Positions 1-6,554 of a stretch of 22,548 nt of DNA are shown here, piece after piece. The DNA is taken from positions 1 to 22,548 of IMG/VR virus record IMGVR_UViG_3300021197_000415. One strand, given 5' to 3'. The stretch comes from a virus. The notes beneath the pieces were generated by a model. The model did not search any database. It saw nothing but the letters and a program-made list of their open reading frames with translations, and was not told where the DNA came from. Within the stretch, counting starts at the first letter, position 1. Each line of letters opens with the position of its first letter. Position numbers and translations under genes: made by a program.

Positions 1-1
1 A

Positions 2-49
2 GCAAGTTCACAAGGTTCTCAAATGATTGCATATGAGATAAAAGGATGA
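2..49 (+). CDS. 3' end of a truncated upstream gene, possibly a tail protein
   Basis: Frame 2 is open from the window edge to a TGA at 47-49 and would encode a C-terminus ending QMIAYEIKG. The next gene starts at 80 with its own ribosome binding site, so a late-operon gene is expected to end about here. Another frame closes at 34-36, so the frame choice is uncertain. Function is inferred only from position upstream of tail-fibre genes. Confidence 0.35.
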   Translation, partial: ASSQGSQMIAYEIKG

Positions 50-79
50 TTTTTAATTTAATTTTAACAGGAGCAAGAA

Positions 80-397
80 ATGGCAAATGAGATGACAACA
101 GTCGATGCCCTACAATCCCTAAAGCCAAACGCTGAATGGGTATTGAGAGGCGACACTTTAGAGTGGCTGGACAGTAAACAAACTGAACCCACAGCAGACG
201 AACTAGCAGCAGAGGTTACAAGACTTCAAGCTGTCTACGATGGTAACGCATACCAAAGAACAAGGGCAACAGCCTATGCAGAAATCAAGGAGCAGTTAGA
301 TCAACTGTACCACGATATGACTGCTGGTAAGTTAGACGCAACAGGTGAGTGGCACAAAGCAATCAAAGCTGTAAAAGACGCAAACCCTAAACCATAG
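80..397 (+). CDS. Phage tail assembly chaperone-like protein
   Basis: This 105-aa protein follows a good ribosome binding site (AGGAG, 8 bases before ATG). Residues about 62-105 carry the recurrent phage pattern of an Arg/Tyr-rich lead-in, then IKEQLDQLYHDMTAGKL, then a Trp and AIKAVKDANPKP at the C-terminus. That pattern is common in small proteins encoded beside tail-fibre genes and assigned to the tail assembly chaperone (Phage_tail_APC-like) group. The N-terminal half (WVLRGDTLEWLD) looks like the usual domain that matches the neighbouring fibre. It probably helps fold or assemble the fibres encoded downstream, and is unlikely to be in the virion. Family recognition is by eye, so the exact role is inference. 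Confidence 0.6.
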   Translation: MANEMTTVDALQSLKPNAEWVLRGDTLEWLDSKQTEPTADELAAEVTRLQAVYDGNAYQRTRATAYAEIKEQLDQLYHDMTAGKLDATGEWHKAIKAVKDANPKP

Positions 398-406
398 GAG
401 TAGTAA

Positions 407-931
407 ATGCCAACAGAGATTAGTGGTGCTACAGGTGTAAACAAAGTACAGACTGGTGCTATAGAAACTGGAGATATGCCTACGGGTAGTGTGTTGCAAG
501 TTGTTCAAGGCACATACGCTACTGAAACAGACTTCAATAATACAAATTTTGATACAGATTCAGGACTTACAGCATCAATTACTCCATCAAGCAGTAGCAA
601 CAAAATTTTAGTGTCTGTAACAGCAGCTGGATGTGGAAAAGCAAATGGCGGAAACACAGGTGCTTATTCTGCTTATCGTGTTGCAAAAGTTGTCGGTGGT
701 TCAACAAGTGAAGTGTGTATAGCATCTCCACAACAAGGTTATACAGGAACATCAGAAGGTGATTTTGGAGTTGTATCGGCTAATTATTTAGACAGCCCTT
801 CCACGACATCTTCTATTGAATATAAGTTATTGTATCGAACAGGTGGTAGTGGTACAGGTAAGTTTTTAGCTGAAGATCAGTCAGGCAATCAACCAACAGC
901 TACTATTTTATTAATGGAGATAGCGGGATGA
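407..931 (+). CDS. Putative tail fibre / receptor-binding subunit
   Basis: A 174-aa protein rich in Ser, Thr and Gly, with no membrane segment. It has alternating short beta-prone stretches (VLQVVQGTYATET near residue 29, NKILVSVTAAGC near residue 64) and ends in ATILLMEIAG. This C-terminal ILLMEIA pattern and the SSSNKILVSV strand are typical of trimeric jelly-roll fibre-tip domains in environmental phages. The start has an AGGAG site. The gene ends in an ATGA overlap with the next fibre gene, so both are translationally coupled and probably form one host-recognition structure. Which of the two holds the receptor-binding tip cannot be decided from sequence. Confidence 0.6.
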   Translation: MPTEISGATGVNKVQTGAIETGDMPTGSVLQVVQGTYATETDFNNTNFDTDSGLTASITPSSSSNKILVSVTAAGCGKANGGNTGAYSAYRVAKVVGGSTSEVCIASPQQGYTGTSEGDFGVVSANYLDSPSTTSSIEYKLLYRTGGSGTGKFLAEDQSGNQPTATILLMEIAG

Positions 932-1716
932 GTACAATAAAATCAAGTGACGAACATCTAACACTAAACGCTGATGGTTCTTCTAAAGACATAAAGTTCC
1001 AAGCCAACGGAGTAGAGAAAGCAAGTATCAGCTCTAGCGGTGCGTTTACTTCTACTACGATTGATGCGACCAAGTTGACAGGTGACTTACCAGCGATTAG
1101 CGGTGCTAACCTAACAGGAGTTGGAGTAGCTGGTATCTCGTCTAGTGCTGATGCTACAGCTATAACAATTGACTCAAGTGAAAATGTAGGAATTGCTACT
1201 ACAACCCCAAATGGTTTATTAACTATTGGTGGAACATCAGCTATAGGAACACAGACTTTACCAGCAATACAAATAGGAAGAAGTACGGCTAATGCTGGTA
1301 GTTATAGATTTGGAGTTTATACAACTGCTGAAGGTGTTGTAATAGAAAATAAAAATGGTGATGATGGTATTGCTTTTAATGTAAAGACAACTGGACAAAC
1401 ATTACAGCTAACGACAGATGGCAGAGGCTTGTCACAGTTTACTGCAAAGGTTTGGTGTCAAATGGATATGAGCAATATGTCTATTAATGATAGTCATAAT
1501 TGTGCCAGCATCACCGATATTTCAACTGGTCAAGGAAGAGTTAATTTTATTGTTGCGTTAGCTAATTCATCTTATGCAGCTGTAACATCAGGACCATCAG
1601 GATACATATCTGCTACAAGTAACTTAGGGGTTGGTAATGTTAATTTACGAAGTGCTGATACAAATGGTACAGCAGCAGATACAGATAAAAATATGTTAGT
1701 TGTTTTTGGAGATTAA
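928..1716 (+). CDS. Tail fibre protein
   Basis: A 262-aa protein. Its N-terminus (SSDEHLTLNADGSSKDIKFQ, from residue 6) is the phage fibre signature in which a repeated NADGSSKDIKF-type strand is followed by VEKASISSSGAFT. Residues about 45-70 contain the SGANLTGVG-type collagen/shaft repeat seen in fibre shafts. The C-terminal half is Gly/Asn/Thr-rich and beta-prone, with an SNLGVGNVNLR stretch. It overlaps the previous gene by ATGA. No endosialidase or peptidase motif was seen. It probably trimerises and binds the cell surface with the preceding protein. Fibre assignment is good; the receptor is unknown. Confidence 0.7.
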   Translation: MSTIKSSDEHLTLNADGSSKDIKFQANGVEKASISSSGAFTSTTIDATKLTGDLPAISGANLTGVGVAGISSSADATAITIDSSENVGIATTTPNGLLTIGGTSAIGTQTLPAIQIGRSTANAGSYRFGVYTTAEGVVIENKNGDDGIAFNVKTTGQTLQLTTDGRGLSQFTAKVWCQMDMSNMSINDSHNCASITDISTGQGRVNFIVALANSSYAAVTSGPSGYISATSNLGVGNVNLRSADTNGTAADTDKNMLVVFGD

Positions 1717-1717
1717 T

Positions 1718-1996
1718 ATGAGATTAATTTATGACAATGATGGAGTAGCAGCAGTAGTAACACCAGCTCCTAAATTTTTAGCACAGCTAGAAGGAACGCT
1801 AGAAGAAAAGCTAATACACATAGCTAACAAAGATTTACCTACTGGCACTAAGTACGAAATTATAGGTGACGATGTTGACTTATCTGACAGAACATTCAGA
1901 GATGCGTGGACATATACTGCTGGTTCTGATGAAAAGACTTCAGCAGATTTGAGTGAAGAAGATTTAGCTAAATACAATATGACGGAGAACTTATAA
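1718..1996 (+). CDS. Small fibre-associated protein, unknown function
   Basis: A 92-aa protein starting MRLIYDNDGVAAVV. The ATG at 1718 is chosen over the upstream TTG at 1700 because GGAG lies 6 bases before it. It is soluble and acidic, with a central helix and a short motif LPTGTKYEIIGDDVDLSDRTFRDAW. Phage genes in this position often encode short proteins with a similar IxDxxxLPxxxxY pattern near fibre assembly factors, but I cannot name the family. Its stop overlaps the next start (TAATG), so it is coupled to the next small protein. A role in fibre assembly is inference from position. Confidence 0.7.
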   Translation: MRLIYDNDGVAAVVTPAPKFLAQLEGTLEEKLIHIANKDLPTGTKYEIIGDDVDLSDRTFRDAWTYTAGSDEKTSADLSEEDLAKYNMTENL

Positions 1997-2226
1997 TGCC
2001 AATTACTGTAGACATAAACAAAGCTAAAGTCATCACTAAAGACAGACTTAGGACAGAGAGAAAACCTCTGTTAGAAGAACAAGACATTCTGTTTATGAAG
2101 GCACAAGAAGCTGGCTCAGATACTTCTGCTATTGTGACAGAGAAGCAGAGGCTCAGAGATATTACAAATCAAGTAGATAGTATGACTACTACTGATGAAT
2201 TAAAGGCAGCAACAGTAGAAGCCTAA
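1996..2226 (+). CDS. Small helical tail-fibre assembly-like protein
   Basis: A 76-aa, almost wholly helical protein. The N-terminus ITVDINKAKVITKDRLRTER resembles the INxxKAxxIxxDxxRxxR opening of a common small phage tail-assembly protein. Its C-terminal half (EKQRLRDITNQVDSMTTTDELKAA) matches the usual IRD-x(n)-ALK pattern of the same group. It overlaps its neighbours by TAATG on both sides. GGAG upstream of the ATG supports the start. It likely acts with the fibre genes just before it. The family match is by eye only. Confidence 0.6.
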   Translation: MPITVDINKAKVITKDRLRTERKPLLEEQDILFMKAQEAGSDTSAIVTEKQRLRDITNQVDSMTTTDELKAATVEA

Positions 2227-2825
2227 TGTCTGACAGACTGCGTAACAATGTAATAGCTGGGTTTATAGTTGTAGCTTTTTGGATCATATCCTTTTCGACT
2301 ATGGCAGCTGATCCTATTGTTACTCAAGCAACAAGTAACAGTACAGTCACGTCTAGCTCAACAACTAGCACAACAAGCACAGTTAAAACTAATCCACCTT
2401 CGGCTATTAGTCCTAGCCTGGGAGCTAATACTAATTGTACCTTTGGTGTATCAGGCGCAGTACAAACTCAGATACTTGGCATTAGTACAGGTCAAACAAT
2501 GAGAGACATTAATTGTGAAAACTTAGCTCTTAGTTCGCAGTTATATGACATGGGTCTCAAGATTGCTGCAATTCAGGTTTTGTGTATGAATGATAGAAGG
2601 GTGTTTGACGCCATGAAATTTGCGGGAACTCCCTGTGCGATTTATGATCCTGAAACTGGAGAAGGGTTAATTGGTAAGGAAGCTACAGCTGAATGGAAGA
2701 AAGCTAGGAATAAAAAGTACATTCCGAAAAAAGAAAACTTAACTGCAATGGGTAAAAATGATTTCCTTGAGAAACTTATTAGTGGGCTGCTTGGTGTTAT
2801 GCTGCTTGCTATCCTTGCCATCTAA
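2226..2825 (+). CDS. Exported membrane-anchored protein, unknown function
   Basis: A 199-aa protein with three visible parts. Residues 8-28 are a signal peptide or signal anchor (VIAGFIVVAFWIISFSTMAA with a plausible cleavage after MAA). Residues about 30-60 form a low-complexity Ser/Thr linker. The body carries four Cys residues (in NCTFG, INCEN, VLCMN and GTPCAIY) that could form disulfides outside the cytoplasm. The C-terminus ends in a hydrophobic segment, LLGVMLLAILAI. Translation is coupled to the preceding gene by TAATG. Its last 68 bases also encode the signal peptide of the next gene in another frame. I do not recognise the family; position in the late operon suggests a role at the host envelope or in egress. 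Confidence 0.65.
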   Translation: MSDRLRNNVIAGFIVVAFWIISFSTMAADPIVTQATSNSTVTSSSTTSTTSTVKTNPPSAISPSLGANTNCTFGVSGAVQTQILGISTGQTMRDINCENLALSSQLYDMGLKIAAIQVLCMNDRRVFDAMKFAGTPCAIYDPETGEGLIGKEATAEWKKARNKKYIPKKENLTAMGKNDFLEKLISGLLGVMLLAILAI

Positions 2826-4215
2826 AGCTGAAGCACCTATAGTTGAGCATACCATTGTTGATGATGGATATGCCATAGTACCCCTAGACTTTGGCTTTCA
2901 ATTTTATGGCAACACATATCACACAAGCGTCATGATGGCTAACGGTGTTGTTGGTTTCTTGTCACCTGAAAGTTATAACTGGGGTTTATGTTGTAATGGT
3001 CAAGACCTAGACAACTACGCTCAATTTGGCAGTAGGTTTGATTTCACTTTAATGCCACTCTGGACTGACTTAATATCTATAAATGGTGTTGGTAAGTTTT
3101 ATACTCAAGGTGATGAAAATAGCATGAAGTATATGTGGAAGAACTTGTCTGAATACTACAGACCAGACTCACGCAATGACTTCGATATGACTATCTATCC
3201 ATTAGGCAATATTGAAATGTCATATAGAAAGATAGACATTAAAAATCATTCTGTCACTGTTGGTTATGTTGCTGATCTATCAGAGCAAGAATATGAACAA
3301 TGGTTTTATCACCAAAACCAAGAAGAAGCAGTGTATTGGGATAGTAGTGAATCAGATCCAGTTGTTTTACAAAATCAAAGTATTTGTGAAGTTGTTCCAG
3401 AGTCACACATTTCTTGCGCCTGGTATCCACAACAATATGCTGAAAACTTTTTAGCAGCTGAATGTGCTAAAGACAGTTTGTATTCACAGGCTTGTCCGAA
3501 TTGGGAGACAGCTTGGTTAAACCAGCAATGTGAAGAAAACCCACAGTCAAGTCCTTATTGCCCTAATTATGTAGAGCTTGTTGAAGAGCCTATTGTATTA
3601 GAAGAAGTTGTATTTGAAGTCATACCTGAAACCTATGTTGAGATAGATTTAATACCAGCTCTTGATGATTACAACATTGACTTGGTTATAGAAATAGAAA
3701 CTGACATGGACAGTTTTGAAGAAGTAGAGATGGAAGTAGAAGAATTAGAAGCTGAGCTAGAGGCTGAGATTGAATCAATACTCGAACCAGAACCTGAACC
3801 TGTAGAGGAAATACCAAATGTACAAGAAGAAATCGAAGAGACCACCGAAGAAGAGATAAATGAACCTGTTGTTATGCTCGCTGAATCAGAGCCAGAGCCA
3901 GAAAAAACAAAAGAACAAAAAAAGAATGATGCTTTAAATAAGATAGTTGCTATTAAGTTAGCAAAAATCAGTGAGCAAAGAGCAGTAGCTACAACACTAG
4001 AAGAGGCAGCAAATCTTGAAGCACTAATTATAGCTCTTCTAAATTTTAATGCTGGATATAAAAGCTATGGTGGTTATCTACCTGACGCTATCGGTTATGA
4101 AAGCAGAGACATATATATAGATAAATATATTCCAGACAATACAAGAGGGTTGCGTAACGGTTTAGCCCAAGAATTATTACATAAAGAAATGGTGGACCTT
4201 CAATGGCAGAGATAG
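2758..4215 (+). CDS. Secreted protein with nidogen-like N-terminal domain and Glu-rich region
   Basis: A 485-aa protein. Residues 1-26 are a signal peptide (LVGCLVLCCLLSLPSKAEA). Residues about 40-75 (LDFGFQFYGNTYHTSVMMAN, then GVVGFLSP) match the Nidogen-like pattern of a Tyr-Gly turn followed by an SNG/ANG-type strand. Residues about 205-270 hold a Cys-rich segment with repeated C-x(n)-YSQACPNW and SSPYCPNY units. Residues about 275-395 are extremely Glu-rich, with Glu-Pro repeats. The C-terminus (about 395-485) is helical and basic in places. It overlaps the previous gene by 68 bases and the next by 13. The signals point to the periplasm or cell surface. Function is unknown; adhesion, receptor masking or envelope disruption are possible. 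Confidence 0.7.
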   Translation: MISLRNLLVGCLVLCCLLSLPSKAEAPIVEHTIVDDGYAIVPLDFGFQFYGNTYHTSVMMANGVVGFLSPESYNWGLCCNGQDLDNYAQFGSRFDFTLMPLWTDLISINGVGKFYTQGDENSMKYMWKNLSEYYRPDSRNDFDMTIYPLGNIEMSYRKIDIKNHSVTVGYVADLSEQEYEQWFYHQNQEEAVYWDSSESDPVVLQNQSICEVVPESHISCAWYPQQYAENFLAAECAKDSLYSQACPNWETAWLNQQCEENPQSSPYCPNYVELVEEPIVLEEVVFEVIPETYVEIDLIPALDDYNIDLVIEIETDMDSFEEVEMEVEELEAELEAEIESILEPEPEPVEEIPNVQEEIEETTEEEINEPVVMLAESEPEPEKTKEQKKNDALNKIVAIKLAKISEQRAVATTLEEAANLEALIIALLNFNAGYKSYGGYLPDAIGYESRDIYIDKYIPDNTRGLRNGLAQELLHKEMVDLQWQR

Positions 4216-4754
4216 AGTACGGTGGAATTAAAGTAGGTGGTAGCAAAGCATTACTTATTGTGCCACTTATAGGAACAATAATAGGTGGTCTATGGGGTGG
4301 CTTTGAAGTCTATCAAAGATACCTTGATATGGAAGCTAAGATTGCTGCATTCAAGTCTCCTGATTTATCTCAAATAAGAGAAGACTTAGCACTCATAAAC
4401 GAACACATGAATACCGTAAACACACACATGGATTTTGTGAGTAAAGAGCTTGACTTATTTTCAGACGAGATGGGTTATCAAAAAGAATCACTTGAAGAAC
4501 AAATTAAGTATGTCAAGGAAGTAAAGGTTGATGTTCGCCAGGACATGCGCCACCTTGAAACTATTGTAGGTGATGTTGAAACAAAACTGCAACAACAAAA
4601 GTCAGGATTAATTGAACTTATAGATAAAGCTTCTGAACGATTTGATGCGCGCAGAGACTCACTGTATTCAGACACAGATCGTAAGATTAAAGAAGTTGAA
4701 GAAAGAGTTAACGCAAAAGTACAAAGAGCGTTAGATAACCCATTAGCTAATTAA
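4203..4754 (+). CDS. Membrane-anchored coiled-coil protein (inner-membrane spanin-like layout)
   Basis: A 183-aa protein with one N-terminal membrane segment (residues about 16-33, LLIVPLIGTIIGGLWGGF). About 130 residues of almost uninterrupted heptad-like coiled coil follow, and the C-terminus is VQRALDNPLAN. An N-terminal anchor followed by a long helical rod is the layout of inner-membrane spanins, but I see no small outer-membrane lipoprotein partner nested in or beside it, so a spanin role is inference. Similar proteins are common in marine phages as hypotheticals. It overlaps the preceding gene by 13 bases and precedes another coiled-coil membrane protein. Confidence 0.65.
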   Translation: MAEIEYGGIKVGGSKALLIVPLIGTIIGGLWGGFEVYQRYLDMEAKIAAFKSPDLSQIREDLALINEHMNTVNTHMDFVSKELDLFSDEMGYQKESLEEQIKYVKEVKVDVRQDMRHLETIVGDVETKLQQQKSGLIELIDKASERFDARRDSLYSDTDRKIKEVEERVNAKVQRALDNPLAN

Positions 4755-4762
4755 GGATAACC

Positions 4763-4969
4763 ATGGAAGAGAGATTTAGATTATTAGAAGAAAGAACAGA
4801 GCATCAAAGCAGACAAATTTCTAAACTTTTTTCTGAGATTGATGACACAAAAAAGAACATACAAAAGATTATGAACATACTGACACAGATAAGATATTTC
4901 TTGTACGGTGGTTTTGCATTTTTTGTAGCAACAGAGGTAGGTTTTTTACAAGCACTTAAACTAATGTAA
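4763..4969 (+). CDS. Small coiled-coil membrane protein
   Basis: A 68-aa protein with an N-terminal helical, charged coiled coil (residues 1-42) and a single C-terminal membrane segment (about 45-64, FLYGGFAFFVATEVGFLQAL). This is the mirror topology of the gene before it. AAGGA lies just before the ATG. The size and the helix-then-membrane layout resemble small phage holins or antiholins and some XhlA-type lysis accessory proteins, but no diagnostic motif is present. It sits between two other membrane-protein genes and is probably co-translated with them. Confidence 0.65.
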   Translation: MEERFRLLEERTEHQSRQISKLFSEIDDTKKNIQKIMNILTQIRYFLYGGFAFFVATEVGFLQALKLM

Positions 4970-4977
4970 GGAGATAT

Positions 4978-5412
4978 ATGTTTGGAATACCAATGGAAGT
5001 TATAACAATGCTAGGCAGCACAGTAGGTGGTGCTGTTATGCGTATCTGGAGTCAAGCCAATGCTGACAAAGCAGAGCAATGGAAGATGGCTTTAGAAGCT
5101 GGCAGAGAGAATGAACTATCAAGATCAGCAGCAAGAGAGTGGAGTACACCACATGCTAACTGGACTAGAAAGTTTTTAGTCGTTTCGTTTATGACTATGG
5201 CAATGTTTATTATAGCAGCGCCATTGTTTGGTCAAACAACCCAAGTTCCTGTAGTTAGTACTGAAGGCTTTAAATTGCTCTTTTTGGACTTTACTAAAGA
5301 TGTAACTCAATACATACAGCTTGAAGGGGTTGTTACTCCTGAATGGTTAAGCCACGCTATTATGGCAGTGGTTGGTCTTTATTTTGGGGCAAGCATATCT
5401 TCTAGGAGATAA
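4978..5412 (+). CDS. Putative holin (three-membrane-segment type)
   Basis: A 144-aa protein with three hydrophobic segments: residues about 3-23 (weak, Gly-rich), 62-80 (FLVVSFMTMAMFIIAAPLF) and 122-140 (SHAIMAVVGLYFGASIS). A charged helix of about 35 residues, containing WKMALEAGRENELSRSAAREW, lies between the first two. This order matches the 3TM holin group found in tailed phages and gene-transfer agents, where a charged Ala-rich helix precedes a Trp and paired membrane segments. The start has a perfect AAGGAG site. It would permeabilise the inner membrane at lysis. I found no endolysin next to it, which lowers confidence. Confidence 0.55.
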   Translation: MFGIPMEVITMLGSTVGGAVMRIWSQANADKAEQWKMALEAGRENELSRSAAREWSTPHANWTRKFLVVSFMTMAMFIIAAPLFGQTTQVPVVSTEGFKLLFLDFTKDVTQYIQLEGVVTPEWLSHAIMAVVGLYFGASISSRR

Positions 5413-5413
5413 C

Positions 5414-6175
5414 ATGCTTAAAGGTAAAGTTGGAATAGTTATTCCAGATCAGCATATTCCCTTAATTGATAAAAAAGCAGAGTCTGTTGTACTGCAAGCT
5501 ATTGAACATATTAAGCCAGATATATTTATTAACCTGGGAGATGTAGGAGAATGGGCTGAATTCTCGTCACACAAGAAAGGTAAACCATTACCTATAGTCA
5601 CTCAATTGCCTGAAAAGATTGCAGCAGTTAAAGCAGTTAATAAAGGTATAGATCGATTTGATCGTGTTCTTGATAAATACGTCTCAGAAAAGTATATGTG
5701 CATTGGTAATCATGATATGTGGATTGATCAATGGAGAGAAAAAGAAGCACCGTTTTTAGAAGAGTGGACATTTCAGGAACAATGTCGTTTAGATGAGCGT
5801 GGTTACAAATGGGTTACATATAATGATGTGATAACGCTTGGCAAGATTTCGTTTACGCATGGCATGTATGCAACTCAGAACCATGCTAAGAAACATTTAG
5901 ACTCGTTTGGAACGTCAATTTGCTATGGGCATACACATGATGTCCAGAGGTATTCTAACTCACGTTTAAATGATGGAGCTATTGGTGCATGGAGTATGGG
6001 GTGTTTAAAAGACATGAGTCCAGAAGCAAACACTTGGCTTCGTGGTAGGTTAGTTAGATGGTCACATGCGTTTGGAATTGTAACTTGGTTTGTTGGTGGT
6101 AACTTTCAGTTAGATGTGATTGACATCATTGATGGTCGATCTAATGTTTGGGGTAAAGTCATAGAGGCAAAATAA
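5414..6175 (+). CDS. Calcineurin-like metallophosphoesterase
   Basis: A 253-aa enzyme. The full metal-binding set of the metallophosphoesterase superfamily is visible: D12-x-H14 (PDQHIP), D43 (NLGDVGEW), N99-H100-D101 (GNHD), H149 (FTHG) and H173/H175 (YGHTH). It should bind two metals and hydrolyse a phosphoester; the substrate (nucleotide, nucleic acid or protein phosphate) cannot be read from sequence. The ATG at 5414 is chosen because AGGAG precedes it by 5 bases. An upstream in-frame GTG would overlap the holin-like gene deeply. It has no signal peptide, so it acts in the cytoplasm. It is a late-operon passenger between a membrane gene and attP, a spot where accessory cargo is common. 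Confidence 0.85.
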   Translation: MLKGKVGIVIPDQHIPLIDKKAESVVLQAIEHIKPDIFINLGDVGEWAEFSSHKKGKPLPIVTQLPEKIAAVKAVNKGIDRFDRVLDKYVSEKYMCIGNHDMWIDQWREKEAPFLEEWTFQEQCRLDERGYKWVTYNDVITLGKISFTHGMYATQNHAKKHLDSFGTSICYGHTHDVQRYSNSRLNDGAIGAWSMGCLKDMSPEANTWLRGRLVRWSHAFGIVTWFVGGNFQLDVIDIIDGRSNVWGKVIEAK

Positions 6176-6176
6176 A

Positions 6177-6365
6177 ATGCAAAACAAAGATGATGAAGGT
6201 AAATTAGAATTATCTGTAAGAATTTTAGGTAATGAAATATTAGGCTTTCAAATGGTTGTAGATGATTTCAAAATGAAATGGATGCTAGTAGGTTTGTTTG
6301 CTATTGGAGCTATTTCTTGGATGTTGGCACAGTTTGGCCCACAGTTAATAGAAACCTTTAAATAA
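6177..6365 (+). CDS. Small single-pass membrane protein at the end of the late operon
   Basis: A 62-aa protein. The first half is soluble and charged (KLELSVRILGNEILGFQMVV), and the C-terminal half is one membrane segment (about residues 35-53, MLVGLFAIGAISWMLAQF). It starts 1 base after the stop of the metallophosphoesterase gene and ends 1 base before the first integrase arm repeat. The pattern KLELSVRIxGNE followed by a membrane helix recurs in environmental phage genomes, but I know of no assigned function. It is the last gene before attP. Confidence 0.65.
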   Translation: MQNKDDEGKLELSVRILGNEILGFQMVVDDFKMKWMLVGLFAIGAISWMLAQFGPQLIETFK

Positions 6366-6366
6366 G

Positions 6367-6430
6367 AATCGTGCATAAATCGTGCATTACTCAGCCTAAT
6401 CATGCACTATTCAGACATATATTAATGCAC
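6367..6430. repeat. Left arm-type integrase binding repeats
   Basis: AATCGTGCAT occurs at 6367-6376 and again at 6378-6387, one helical turn (11 bp) apart in the same direction. A related AATCATGCAC is at 6398-6407, and a weaker ATTAATGCAC at 6421-6430. The same 10-mer recurs as an identical 11-bp tandem pair on the other side of the core. Repeats like these are the arm sites bound by the N-terminal domain of tyrosine integrases. Confidence 0.7.
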
Positions 6431-6466
6431 TGTTAAAATAAGAATGCTTTAGTAGAGGGGTTTAAA

Positions 6467-6504
6467 TGGTCGGAGTGGAGGGATTTGAACCCCCAACACT
6501 TCCT
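6467..6504 (-). other. attP: attP core: 3' half of a tRNA (probably tRNA-Pro)
   Basis: On the minus strand this reads as the 3' half of a tRNA: part of an anticodon stem, a variable loop, a T-arm with GGGGG / TTCAAAT / CCCTC, an acceptor strand CACTCCG, a discriminator A and an encoded CCA at 6469-6467. A matching 5' half (CGGAGTG acceptor strand, D-arm) is absent. It is therefore not a functional gene but the identity block that restores a host tRNA after integration. A first base pair of C-G with discriminator A is typical of tRNA-Pro, so the target is probably tRNA-Pro; the anticodon itself lies outside the block. Confidence 0.75.
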
Positions 6505-6527
6505 TTATTAGTAGGGTCTGTAGAGGC

Positions 6528-6548
6528 AATCGTGCATTAATCGTGCAT
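6528..6548. repeat. Right arm-type integrase binding repeats
   Basis: Two copies of AATCGTGCAT lie at 6528-6537 and 6539-6548, with the same 11-bp phasing and direction as the pair on the far side of the tRNA-like core. The integrase stop codon follows 7 bases later. Confidence 0.7.
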
Positions 6549-6554
6549 TAACCT

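Noticed and set aside
3600-3920. A DNA repeat region in the Glu-rich part of the 485-aa gene.
   Set aside because: It reflects Glu and Glu-Pro codon runs (GAA/GAG) and does not form exact DNA repeats.
6467-6540. A complete tRNA gene on the minus strand.
   Set aside because: Only the 3' half (T-arm, acceptor strand, CCA) is present. No CGGAGTG 5' acceptor strand or D-arm follows, so it is an attP identity block.
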